From Spiroplasma platyhelix PALS-1 (lineage in GTDB: Bacteria; Bacillota_I; Bacilli_A; Mycoplasmatales; VBWQ01): 64,000 nt of DNA. This document shows, one piece after another, positions 10,712 to 22,363 of the stretch. The position numbers and the translations under genes were made by a program. How positions within the stretch are numbered: position 1 is the first letter of the stretch; the number at the start of each line of letters is the position of its first letter. Location: NCBI RefSeq assembly GCF_021496725.1, contig NZ_CP051215.1, positions 62,001 through 126,000 of the forward strand. The letters run 5' to 3'. The notes under the pieces are model-generated. The model was not told where the DNA came from and did not search any database. It saw nothing but the letters and a program-made list of their open reading frames with translations.

Positions 10712-11983
10712 CATTGTTTCAACAATGCTAATTTTTTTATTTGCTTTAGCTTGATTATATTTTTGATTTCAAATTTCTTGAATAGTGTCACCCATAATTT
10801 TAATTAAATCAACTACCAATGCATTACCCATACAAAAATATCTGAATCTTTCAGGCATATCAGTATTAGTTCAATTATCTGGAAAGCCATTAATTCTTTC
10901 AGTTTCTATTGGTGTTAAGAATCTTAGTTTTTTTGTTTTTGGATCTTCAATTATATGAGAAGAACGATTAATAGTTCCTTCACTTGTTAGCATTGTTCTT
11001 GCTGGAGAATCAATTCTATCTGGAAATGACATTTTTCCTTCTGAATAATAATATATATCACCATTTGGTTTGGTTCTTTGAATTCTTTTTCTATCTTTTA
11101 ATAGGCTTAGTTTTAATTCTTGTGTTTTGGTTAGAAAATATTTTTCTTCAACTTCTGTATTTAAAATAATATTTTCTAAATTTTTAGGTTGGTTACTATA
11201 AGGTGTAGCGTTAGTAGTGAAAATTTTTGAGTCAATCATACAACCACTATTTTCAAAATCAAATTTAAAATTATCAGATACATCTGCTAAATCAATAAAT
11301 TTTTCTTTGATATCGATTTCTTTTATATTATCTAAAGTTATTTCTTTTATTATTTTAAAACTTTTAGCAAAAAAACCATTTTTTTGAATTAAATCTAATG
11401 CATTATCAAAATTAGCATTTTTAATATTAAAAAAATTAATATCTTTTTTATATGCAAATATAAAAATTCTTCTTCTTTTTTGTTGCAAACCATATTCTGC
11501 TGCATTAATTACTCTTCACTCAACATAATATCCGTTATTATATAAATCTCTTAATATTATTCCAAAATCACGACCTTTGTGAGTTTTAGTTGATTTTAAT
11601 AAACGATTAACATTTTCTAATAAAATCATTTTTGGTTTTTTTTCTTTAATAATTCAACTAATTTCTCATCAAAGAACTCCTTTTTCCCCTTGAATTCCGG
11701 CTGCTTGAGTTCGAGCTACTGAATAATCTTGACAAGGGAATCCTCCAACCAATAAATCAATATTATTAGGCATTTCAAATTTAGCAACAGCAATATCTTG
11801 GTTACTATGATTTTTACTATTACCAAAATTATGGTTATAGCAATTAAAAGCATGTTGTTTTTGTTTTTTAGGCTCTCATTGGTTAGCTCATACAGTATGA
11901 AAAATTTTTTTTGAAGAGTTTTCTAATCCTAATCTAAAACCTCCTACACCAGCAAATAGTTCAACTACTTTAATTTTTTTCAT
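10700..11983 (-). CDS. C5-cytosine DNA methyltransferase (type II, probably GATC)
   Basis: 427-residue SAM-dependent DNA (cytosine-5) methyltransferase. Ordered family motifs are present: I (FAGVGGF, residues 10-16), IV with catalytic Cys84 (GGFPCQDYS), VI (ENV, 123-125), VIII (QKRRRIFIF, near 168-176), IX (ERINGFPDN) and X (RYFCMGNAL). The variable region between VIII and IX should set the target. Because the divergent neighbour is a Sau3AI-type endonuclease, the likely target is GATC methylated on cytosine. The ATG at 11983 has AAGGGAG upstream. ATA codons are frequent. The 3' end runs 12 bases into parB, suggesting insertion right behind the parB stop. Function secure; specificity inferred. 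Confidence 0.93.
10707..10738 (+). terminator. Intrinsic terminator of parB
   Basis: Perfect 12-bp stem (ATTAGCATTGTT / AACAATGCTAAT) with a two-base centre and a run of T's. It begins inside the parB stop, and the same bases encode the last residues of the convergent methyltransferase. Confidence 0.9.
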
Positions 11984-12012
11984 AAAGTAAAAAGCTCCCT
12001 TCTTTTATAATC

Positions 12013-12041
12013 TTGTCTACTGTTTTTATTTGTAATATAAT
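12013..12041 (+). promoter_or_regulatory. Promoter of the restriction-helicase operon
   Basis: TTGTCT at 12013-12018 and TATAAT at 12036-12041 with a 17-base spacer, about 83 bases ahead of the endonuclease ATG, in the 141-base gap between divergent methyltransferase and endonuclease genes. Confidence 0.6.
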
Positions 12042-12124
12042 ATTAATAAATTTGATGCAAAAGATCAAGATGTTAAACACAATTAATTATAAATAATTTT
12101 ATAGGAAGATCAAGGATATAGATT

Positions 12125-13513
12125 ATGGAAGTAAAAACAGAAGAACAGGTACTTCAATTAGCTAATAGAATAAAAAACAAATCAATTAATCAAATTATTA
12201 AAGAATTAAGTAATACTAATGATGTTAACTTAGAAGATAAAGGTTATGTAGGTTATGTTATAGAAAGTTATTTTGGTGTTAAACGTAATAATTCTAGCAA
12301 ACCAGACCTTAGTCATTTAGGAATTGAAATTAAGACTACTCCACTTAAAAAATTAAAGAATAAAAACGAATTTTCTGTAAAAGAAAGAATGGTTTTAAAT
12401 ATTATTAATTTTCATCAAGAAAATTTAGAAGATTTTTATCAATCATCATTTTTTATTAAAAATAAAAAAATATTAATGGTATTTTATTTGTTTAATAATG
12501 AAATTTCAGATAAAAATTATTTTATTCATACTATTAATTATCATGATTTATCAAAAATTTCTTTAAAAGATTTGAATATAATTAAAAAAGACTGAGAGAT
12601 TATTGTTAATAAAATTAAAACTGGTAGAGCGCATGAATTATCAGAACGTTTAACTAAATATTTAGGAGCCTGTCCAAAAGGAAATAAGAAAAGTAATAGT
12701 TTAGTTACTCAACCTTTTTCAGATATTAAAGCAATGAGACGCGCTTATAGTTTTAAACCTCATTATTTGAAATATTTATTAATGCAAGATTGCTATAAAG
12801 ATAAATTAATAAAATTTAATATTAATGAAAATGATAATTTAGTTGATTTTATTTTTCAAAAACTCTTTCCTTATATTAATTTGACTGCTAAAGAATTATG
12901 CAAGAAATTCAATATTAATTATAAAAGGAAAGATAAACACTACGCAATTTTAAAAGAGATTTTTGGTATTAATAGTTTTAATAATGTTGAAGAATTATTA
13001 AAAGAGAATATTAAAATCCGTACTTATACAATTAAACCAAATAATGTAATACAAGAAGAATTTCCTTTTCTTATAGTAAATCCTCATGAATTTGAATATA
13101 AGAATGAGAATTCTTTTTATGATTCTGAACTTTATAATTATTTTATTAATACTAAATTTATTTTTGTGGGGTTTAAGAAAGATGATGATAATACTTATAT
13201 TGCAAAAATTTCTTATTTTGAGTTTCCTGAAAAATATCTAAATAAATTAGAAACTATATGAAATGATACACGAAGAAAGTTTCAAGGTGAGATTATATTA
13301 AATTTAAAATATACTAAAAAAGGTAAAATTATTACAACTAATAATTTAATTTCTAAAAAAAATGGTTATATTGGTCATATTAGACCAAGAGCTCAAGATA
13401 AAAATAATGAATATTGAATTCCTTGTGATAAAAAAATAACTAGACAATGTTATTGATTAAATAAAGAGTTTGTTCAAGAAAATTTTAAATATTTAACAAA
13501 AGATTTTAAATAA
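12125..13513 (+). CDS. Sau3AI/MutH-family type II restriction endonuclease
   Basis: 462-residue restriction enzyme, close in length to Sau3AI. The N-terminal half carries a PD-(D/E)xK core, Asp61, Glu68 and Lys70 in KPDLSHLGIEIKTTPL, with the same spacing as the MutH active site (Asp70, Glu77, Lys79). The LEDKGYVGYVIESYFG stretch before it also fits the family. As in Sau3AI, a second half (about residues 200-462) may be a pseudo-copy used for allosteric DNA binding. Established members cut GATC; that target is inferred here. In-frame TGA tryptophans occur near the middle and end. The start has a weak RBS (ATAGGAAG, with distant spacing). Very AT-rich and full of ATA codons. Confidence 0.88.
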
Positions 13514-13534
13514 AGAATAAAAAAGGGGTAAAAA

Positions 13535-14833
13535 ATGGAAACTGAAAATTATATTATCCAAAAAAATTTAGAAAAATTAATTTCTTTTAACAATCCTTCT
13601 CAGACTGGAATGATAATTCCTTCTTTTCCAAATAAAAAATTTGATGTTTATGAAGTTCCATTAGAATGATTAAAATTTAATCCTTATAATGATAGAATAG
13701 CGTCATATATTAGAAGTTATGAATTTAAAAATAAAAATAAAGATATAAATTATTGATTTTCTGATGAAGGACAAAAATTAATAGCAAATTTTTTATGAGA
13801 ATCAGATGTCAATAGTAATGATAAAACTAAAGAAGATTTATTAAGAAATAAACAGCATACTTTTGCTATTATAGATAAGAATGGTTTAATTATAGATGGT
13901 AATCGTCGTGTATGTATTTTAAAAAAAATTTGTTCGGAAATAAATTATAAAAATTTTAATGTTAATTTTTTTAATAAGTTAAAAACTATAATAATTTGGG
14001 AGCCTTTGAATAAAAATCAAGTTATGGAACTTGAAACAGAAATTCAGATGGGTCAAGATGGTAAAATTGATTACCAACCAATTGAAAAATATTTAAAAGT
14101 TAATAAATTATTGAATGAAGGATTTCCTGAAGAAAAAATTGCCAGTTTAATAAAAAAAGAAGTAAAAGATATTAGAGAATATAAACAAGTTTATAATTTA
14201 ATGAATAGTTATTTAGATTATATTAATGCTCCAAATCAATTTGAATTTATTAAAAGAATGGAAGATCATTTTATTAATTTAAATAAAACTTTAAATTATA
14301 TGAGAAACGAAAATTATAGTGCGGATTGAAAATATGATGATACAGATATTTTTGATTTTCAAATTATAGCGTTTTGTTTTGTTCGATCAGGATATGAAGG
14401 GAAAAAATTTAGAAAATTATTAGGTTCAGCAACTCAAAGAAATGGTCCTTTTGCTAATAAAAAAATGTGAGATAAATTTAAAGAAGAAATTTTGGAAGAG
14501 AATAATAAAGCTGAAAAACGAATGATGCATAGAATTGATTTAATGAAAAAAGAAGATCAAGAAGCTGTTTATAAAAATGATAGTAATAAAATTTATTTAA
14601 AAGATAAATATAATGAAGTTTTAAGAGATATATCTCGTATATTAGAAATTAAGAATGATGGTTTCAAAGGTCAAAAATTAATGAAATCCTGTTTGCAGTC
14701 TATAAATGAAATAAATAATATTTTTGAAGAAATATATATAACGTCTGAACTCAAAAAAGATTTTAAAAAAATAAAAGAAATAATTTTAAATATTGATAAA
14801 AAATTAATTGAAAAAGGTAAAAAAGATGATTAA
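13535..14833 (+). CDS. ParB/Srx-domain protein of the defence island
   Basis: 432-residue protein with an N-terminal ParB/sulfiredoxin-like fold: VPLEWLKFNPYNDR near residue 45 and IIDGNRRVCILKKI near 118-131, where DGNRR matches the GERR-type nucleotide-binding box. A region near residue 190 (LLNEGFPEEKIASLIKKEV) resembles the helix-turn-helix of ParB proteins. The C-terminal third is charged and helical, unlike chromosomal ParB. It is unrelated in length and neighbourhood to the chromosomal parB at 9821. It starts 21 bases after the endonuclease stop with GGGG as RBS, and overlaps the helicase gene by eight bases, so it probably works with them. Whether it binds, hydrolyses CTP or cuts DNA is unknown. 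Confidence 0.7.
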
Positions 14834-16862
14834 ACTAGAGATTTCTAATGATAATATGATTATAATTTTAAATGCTAGTTACTTATCAGATGATAATAAG
14901 AGAAATTTAGATCTTTTTTTAGGTTCTAGTTCAAGAATTGCACAAAATTTTTTAACTATAAAAAATGATACGCAAGTTAATACTCAAAATTTATCATATT
15001 CTTTAATTCAAATAAAAAAATATTTAGATAAAAGTAGAATTAAATATATTTTAGGAGAAACTATTAAAAAATTTGAATCTAAACAAACTTTAGTTAAAGA
15101 TAATTTTTTTAAATTGAAAAAAATTGGTGAAAATTTAAAATTGAATATAGAGATAATTCCTGAAGAATTTATTTGAGAATATAAAGATTTTGAAAAATTT
15201 ACTAAAAAAAGTTTCCAAAAAGAACATATCCCATATCCAAATCAATTGCGTAGCGCATTTTTTCATTTAAAAATGAAAAAATCTTGTAATTTTTCTGATC
15301 CAGGAACTGGGAAAACAACTATAGTTTATAGTTTATTTAACTGATTAAAAAATAAAGAAGAAGATGAAATTGATGCTATTTTTATTATAGGTCCACTGTC
15401 TTCATTTCATTCTTGAGAAAAAGAATATGAAGAATGTTTTTGAAGAGTTCCAAATTGTATTGATTTTAAAGCAAAAAGTTTTGCGAGTCGTCTTAAAATT
15501 AGTAATATAGAAGATTTAGACAGAGTATATTTTTTAAATTATGATAGAGTTGATTCTTATAAGGAAGAATTAATTGAATTCTTTCAAAAGTATAGAATAT
15601 TATTAGTTTTGGATGAAGCACATAGACTTAAAAATCCAGTATCAAGAAGATTTAAAGCATTGAATTGTATTTTAAATGCTTCAGGTATTAAAATTCCTTA
15701 TCAGATTATACTAACAGGTACACCAATTCCTAACGGATACGAAAATTTTCATTCTTACTTTGATTTAATAAGAAAAGAAGAACCTAAAATTCTTTCTAAA
15801 CAATTTCACGAACTTAGAAAAATTGAGAATACTGATTTATTAAAAATTGCTGAACTTACAAAAGAAATTTTTCCGTTTTTTTATAAGTTAAAAAAAGAAA
15901 AAATGAAGAATTTTAAAATTCCTATTGAAAAGTTACAAGATTGTAGTATGGATGAATTCCAAAATGAATTATTTGACAGACTTCGAAAGAATTTAATTGA
16001 TTCTTGAGATAAAGAAAATGATATTCAAATTCATTTAAATTTTTATAGAAGTAAATTAATTAGATTAATGCAAATACAAACAGATCTTAGAATGATATCA
16101 CAGCCAGTAGATAATATTATTTATTCAAATACTAATTTAAATGATAATGATGAAGATTTAGATGATAATGATTTTGAAGAAATAAAAAATCTTTTAAAAA
16201 ATAAATCGTTTGAAAAGGAAATAGAAGAATTAGCACTTAATTCTTCTGATATCAAAGTTAAATTAAATACTTATGTTAACCAAAAGAAAATACCTGAAAA
16301 ATATATTCAATTAATAGAAATAGTTAAAAAATTATTGAATAACAATCAAAAAATTATAATTTGAACAAATTGAATTTTTACTATTAATGAAATTCATAGA
16401 CTCTTAAAAAATGAAGGTATAAATTCTGGTTTATTATATGGAAAAATTAAATATGAAGAAAAATTGAAAACTATTGATAAATTTAATAACCTTGAAAGCA
16501 ATGAACTAATGGTTTTAATAGCAAATCCAGCTTCAGTTGCAGAATCAATTTCACTTCATAAAGCTTGTCAGAACGCGATATATTTTGATATTAATTATAA
16601 TGTTACAAATTATTTTCAATCAAAAGATAGAATTCATAGATACGGGATGCTTCCAGACAAAGAGCAAGTAACATATTATTATTTTTTATCGGGCAATGGA
16701 TTAGAAAAATATATTTTTAATTCTAATAAATCAAAAGAACAACAAATGAAAGAATTTTTTATTTCAAATGACAAAACATACAACAGTTTTATTCCTGAAT
16801 CTACTGATGTTGAAGGAATGAAAAAAGTAATTAACATACTAAGAAAAACAAATATAGACTAG
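14826..16862 (+). CDS. SNF2-like superfamily 2 helicase/translocase
   Basis: 678-residue ATPase. After an N-terminal domain of about 130 residues that I do not recognise come the SF2 motifs: a Q-like segment (YPNQLRSAF), motif I DPGTGKTT near residue 158, Ia (GPLSSFHSWEKEY), motif II DEAH near 263 (LDEAHRLKNP, as in SNF2 proteins), motif III TGTPIPN near 298, and a C-terminal lobe with VAESISLHKACQNAIYFD and QSKDRIHRYG (motifs V and VI). Such enzymes usually translocate along duplex DNA. It begins within the ParB-like gene, ATG overlapping by eight bases. Codon use is ATA-rich, like the rest of the island. A link to restriction is inferred only from context. Confidence 0.85.
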
Positions 16863-16954
16863 TTTATTATTTGTTTTAATAAAAATATTCTTTTTTTAGA
16901 TTTTATGTTAGCATAGTATATGAAATAAAATCTTAAATAATCAAGGAGACAATT

Positions 16955-18052
16955 ATGCTAACAGCAGGAATTGTTGGCTTACCTAATGTTGGTAAGTCAA
17001 CCCTTTTTAAAGCAATAACTAATTCTCAAGTTTTAATCGAGAATTATCCTTTTGCTACTATTAAACCTAATATTGCAACTTGTCCTGTTAGTGATCCAAG
17101 AGTAAAGAAAATAACAGAAATTTTTCAACCTGAAAAAATTGTGCCAACAGTTTTAGAAATGCATGATATTGCCGGGTTAGTTAAGGGTGCTCATAAGGGT
17201 GAAGGTTTAGGAAATCAATTCTTAGCAAATATTAGAGAAGTTGATGCTATTTGCCAAGTAGTTCGATGCTTTGAAGATAGTAACATCACTCATGTTGCTA
17301 ATAAAATTGATCCTGTTGATGATTTTGAAGTAATTGAATTAGAATTAATTTTTGCTGATCAACAAGTGATTAAAAATCGGTTAGAAAAGACAGTTAGAAA
17401 AGTTAAAGTTACTAATGATAAGGCAGCTTTAAAAGAAATTGAATTATTAAAAAAAATTAATCAAGCACTTGATCAAGGAGTTGTTCTTCGTAATCAAAAG
17501 TTAACTGAAGATGAACAAGAATTAGTTAAGCCATTTAATTTCTTAACAATCAAACCAGTGGTTGTTATTGCAAATATTGGTGAAAGAGATTTATCTAATA
17601 AAGATAACAAACATCTTGAAGCTTTAGAAAATTATGCAAAAGAAAAAGGTTTAGAAGTAATTTCAGTTTGTGCCAAAATTGAAAGTGAAATTGCTGAACT
17701 TGAAGATGCAGAAAAAACTGAATATCTAAAAATGTTAGATATTGAAATGTCAGGAATTGAACAAATTGTTTTAGCAACTTATAAATTATTAAATTTAGCA
17801 ACATTTTTTACTGCTGGACCAAAAGAAGTTCATGCTTGAACTTTTATTAAAGGAATGAAAGCACCTGAGTGTGCTGGAATTATTCATACTGATTTTATGA
17901 AAGGATTTATTAGAGCTGAGATTTATAACTATCAAGATTTAATTATTTCTGGCGATGAAAAAAAAGTAAAAGATGCTGGAAAATTAAGAATTGAAGGAAA
18001 AAATTATCAAATGCAAGATGGAGACATTTGTCATTTTCGTTTTAATGTTTAA
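16955..18052 (+). CDS. ychF: YchF/Obg-like GTPase (ATPase)
   Basis: 365-residue member of the universally conserved YchF/OLA1 group, a ribosome-associated ATPase in the Obg family. G1 is [11 protein letters not shown] (residues 7-17), G3 [20 protein letters not shown] follows, and the C-terminal TGS domain ends with the usual [11 protein letters not shown]. The family's ATP-specifying motif lies in VVIANIGE rather than NKxD. RBS AAGGAG is well placed. The only break is a TGA tryptophan at 17837-17839. Codon use returns to the host pattern here, marking the right edge of the accessory island. Confidence 0.96.
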
Positions 18053-18218
18053 TTAAGATAAATGAATATATAGGGTAGAAAATTAAAGCGAAGAGTATTA
18101 ATAAAAATTAGAGAATTTAAATAAAAAAAACATTAATAGTTGATGGTTATTTGTTTTAAAAAAATGTAAAATTAAGTTGAAAATTAAAAAGAGGGGCAAA
18201 AAATATAAGGGGTTTATT

Positions 18219-18749
18219 ATGAAAAAATTATTCTTATTAATCGAAAGTTTGATGCTTTCTTCTGTTGTTATTAGTCCAATAATGGCAGAAATTAATGAAA
18301 ATTTACAACAAAATGAGATTAATACTAAATCACTTGATATGGTAGATTTAAGATTACCTTCATCAGGTGCTGCAATTGAAGTGGAATTACCTAATTTAAA
18401 AAAATTAGTAAATGATAATGTTAATCCAAATGAAACAGTATATGAAACTGGTATAACTTTAACAAATAAAAATAATGAATCACATGATTGATTAAATGAT
18501 TTGTCTGATACAAGTCGTTTAAAAACTGTTTTAAGAGAAGATGACTTAAGTATTAATAAAGTTATAGCTCGAGTTTGAGAAAATAAAGGTGAAGGATTTA
18601 GTTATCTTATAGTAAATCTAACTTTTACTTCTTCTGAAAATAAAGAACCAAAAGTTATGCCAATCGGTAGATTTCTTTGATTTACTAATCAAGTTAGAAA
18701 TTTTTGAACTGAAGCAATGAAATTTGAATATGAAGTATATTCAAAGTAA
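18219..18749 (+). CDS. Exported protein of unknown function
   Basis: 176-residue protein with a clear signal peptide (MKKLFLLIESLMLSSVVIS, then PIMA before Glu) and no lipobox cysteine, so it is probably cleaved by signal peptidase I or stays tethered, not lipidated. The mature part is polar and has no family I recognise; LTFTSSENKEPKVMPIGRF suggests a beta-rich domain. An AAGGGG site precedes the ATG; I prefer it to an upstream in-frame start, which lacks an RBS. Three or more TGA tryptophans occur. Several ATA codons hint at less constrained or acquired sequence. It is a single-gene unit with its own terminator. Confidence 0.7.
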
Positions 18750-18823
18750 TTTATTTTAATATTTTTTATAATAAAGAATTTTTATTTAGAAAATTATATT
18801 AAATTGTTGACTTTTTAATTTTT

Positions 18824-18858
18824 AAATCATTGTAACTAATACAATGATTTTTTATTTT
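18824..18858 (+). terminator. Intrinsic terminator
   Basis: 11-bp stem AAATCATTGTA / TACAATGATTT with a five-base loop and a trailing T-run; 75 bases after the exported-protein stop. Confidence 0.8.
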
Positions 18859-18907
18859 TACCGCAGAATCTAGTAAATAATTCTTTCAATCATTAATTAA
18901 AATTGAG

Positions 18908-18936
18908 TAGACAAGTGATTTAGCATATATTATAAT
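18908..18936 (+). promoter_or_regulatory. Promoter of the three-gene membrane operon
   Basis: TAGACA (18908-18913) and perfect TATAAT (18931-18936), 17-base spacer. Transcription should start near 18943, which places the in-frame ATG at 18940 outside the mRNA and favours the ATG at 18982. Confidence 0.65.
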
Positions 18937-18981
18937 TAAATGATTAAATGTATTAATAAAGGTAAGGATGTGTTTATTAAA

Positions 18982-19473
18982 ATGGATAAACAAAATAAGC
19001 AAATTGAATATCAAAAAGAAAGAGAAGAATATGCTCCGCATGTTGAAAAAGTTGATCCAGCTTTTAAGAAATTAAGACAAGGAAAAATAATGTTATTTTT
19101 TGCACCAATAGTTCATTTAGGGGCTTGTGCAGTTTTCTTAATTCTTTTAGTTATTGGTTTACTTGCGAAAGATAAATTAGGATTTACTTTAAACTCAACT
19201 CAATCAGCTTTAGCATTCTCTTATATTGGAGCATCAGTTTTAGTTGATCTATTACTTTTTATGTTTCCAGCAAAGAAAGCAAATAAGAAGTCACAATTTC
19301 GTATTATGGCAATCTTAACTTTAATTCTTTCAACATTAATTTTAAGTGGTTCATTTATTTTTTGGGGAATTCCAACTTTGTTATTTTATTCTGTGATAAC
19401 ATTAATTGTATGAGTATTTGAGGTTATTGCAGCAATTTATTTAATGTTAGTTGTTGAAGCATTACCTAATTAG
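18982..19473 (+). CDS. Membrane protein of unknown function (operon gene 1)
   Basis: 163-residue protein with a charged N-terminus of about 33 residues (MDKQNKQIEYQKEREEY), then four hydrophobic helices at roughly 36-60, 77-96, 107-127 and 130-155. I recognise no family. The start at 18982 is chosen because the promoter leaves earlier ATGs untranscribed; a GTG at 18970 with AAAGG upstream is an alternative. It is followed after eight bases by another four-helix protein, so the three genes 18982-20884 form one operon. Confidence 0.75.
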
Positions 19474-19481
19474 GTGAGAAA

Positions 19482-20114
19482 ATGAAAAAGATTTTTTTAC
19501 ATTTTAAAAAAAGTTCTGTTAATCAAAAGGAACCTTTTTTGCCTTATGAAGATAAGGTAAAAGTAGCATATTTTAGTTACTCAGGATTATTTTGATTTTT
19601 AGGCTTATTAGTGTATATTTTTAGTCTTTTTCTTATTATCAATTTAGCAAAAAATGGTAAATATCAAATTACTAGTGATATTAATGAAATCAATTTTTTC
19701 TTTACACCAATTTTAAACTTAATCTTAGTTACTGCTTCATGAGTCCTATTGTTGATTGCTCCTAAAAGAGCTTATAAAAGTCCAAAGCATAGTAGTATTT
19801 TATTTTATTGTAGTTTCTGATTTTTAGTAATTAGTGTGATGTTGAATGGACAAGTACAATTAACATATATGGAAGTTTATGCTCATGAAACTTTGTATCA
19901 TTGAGTTAACATTGTTTTTGCTAAGATAGTTATTCTTCTTTCAGTTTTTGCTTTGTTTGGGATTCAAATCTTTTTTTGAACTATGCGTCGTAAGTTTGCT
20001 TTTATGCCAACTGATTACGAAATTTACACTCAAAGATCAATTGATAAGAAAGCTAAAAAAGCTGAAAAGCAATTGAAAAAACAAAATGCTAAATTAGCAA
20101 ATAAAAAATCATAA
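19482..20114 (+). CDS. Membrane protein of unknown function (operon gene 2)
   Basis: 210 residues. Four hydrophobic helices (about 39-60, 80-102, 112-130, 148-172) are followed by a basic, probably cytoplasmic coiled tail rich in Lys and Ala (KKAKKAEKQLKKQ). GGTGAG lies just before the ATG and overlaps the upstream stop region. No family recognised; the topology resembles its two neighbours, suggesting a related set or a membrane complex. Tryptophans are mostly encoded by TGA. Confidence 0.75.
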
Positions 20115-20149
20115 AATGATATATTTATTTTAGGATGGAGAGAAAAAAT

Positions 20150-20884
20150 ATGAAAAGTCGAATTACTTGATTTTTATTTTTTTATATCATTTTAGCTATT
20201 TTTATTTGTTACGATTTGGCTTATTTAGGAGTCATCTGAAGCAACAGAGACCTACTTAATTTATATAACAATGGTTTTGAAGTTTCAGGACCAGGGAAAG
20301 ATTTATTTAATTATTCAAATTCTTTTGCAGTTTATGGTTTACCAACACTTGGTACTTTATTTTCTCTTTTTGGTTTAGTTGCAGCAGTGCTTAGTCAATC
20401 TTTTATCTTAAAATCAAGTACACCAAAAAGTAAATTAATTGCTTTATCAACAAGTTTTATTGTCTTGATTATTGGTTTCTATTTCGATTTTATTGGTCAA
20501 TTATTTTATAATGAATGAAATGATACTTCAGTGATGATTACAGAAACAGGTAAGTCACCTGTTGTGGCAAATACATTTTATAGTTACTGAATGTCACTAG
20601 CAGATATTTGAATTGTTTTTGCAGTATTTTTTGTGCTATTTATTGCTTCAATTGTGATCATAATTAAATTGTATTACTTAAATATTCAATGATTAAAATA
20701 CGACAAAAAAGAAAATGCTCAAGAATTAAATTTAGAAATTACAGCTCCTTTTCCAAGTAATGTTGAGTTTGATCCAAATGAAACTCAAACAATTACTCTA
20801 ACGCTTGATACAGATAAGTTGACACCATGGAAAACTCCTAAGAAAAAGGATAAAATAAAAAAGAAGAAAAAAACAAAAAAATAA
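20150..20884 (+). CDS. Membrane protein of unknown function (operon gene 3)
   Basis: 244 residues, RBS GGATGGAG. Four hydrophobic helices occupy about residues 7-30, 60-85, 98-120 and 145-175; a long polar C-terminal tail follows, first acidic/Thr-rich, then strongly basic (repeated Lys at the end). No family recognised. It ends six bases before gltX, whose own RBS is poor, so gltX may be expressed from this operon. Confidence 0.75.
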
Positions 20885-20887
20885 TAA

Positions 20888-22354
<1,467 letters not shown>

Positions 22355-22363
22355 AGGTTTATT

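Noticed and set aside
10700-16862. The island as a DISARM system.
   Set aside because: It shares a C5 methyltransferase and SNF2-like helicase with DISARM, but no DUF1998, DrmA-like helicase or phospholipase-D gene; an endonuclease of the Sau3AI type is present instead.
18940-18984. An in-frame ATG at 18940 as start of the first membrane protein.
   Set aside because: A good promoter (-10 at 18931-18936) places transcription start after it, and it has no RBS; 18982 is preferred.
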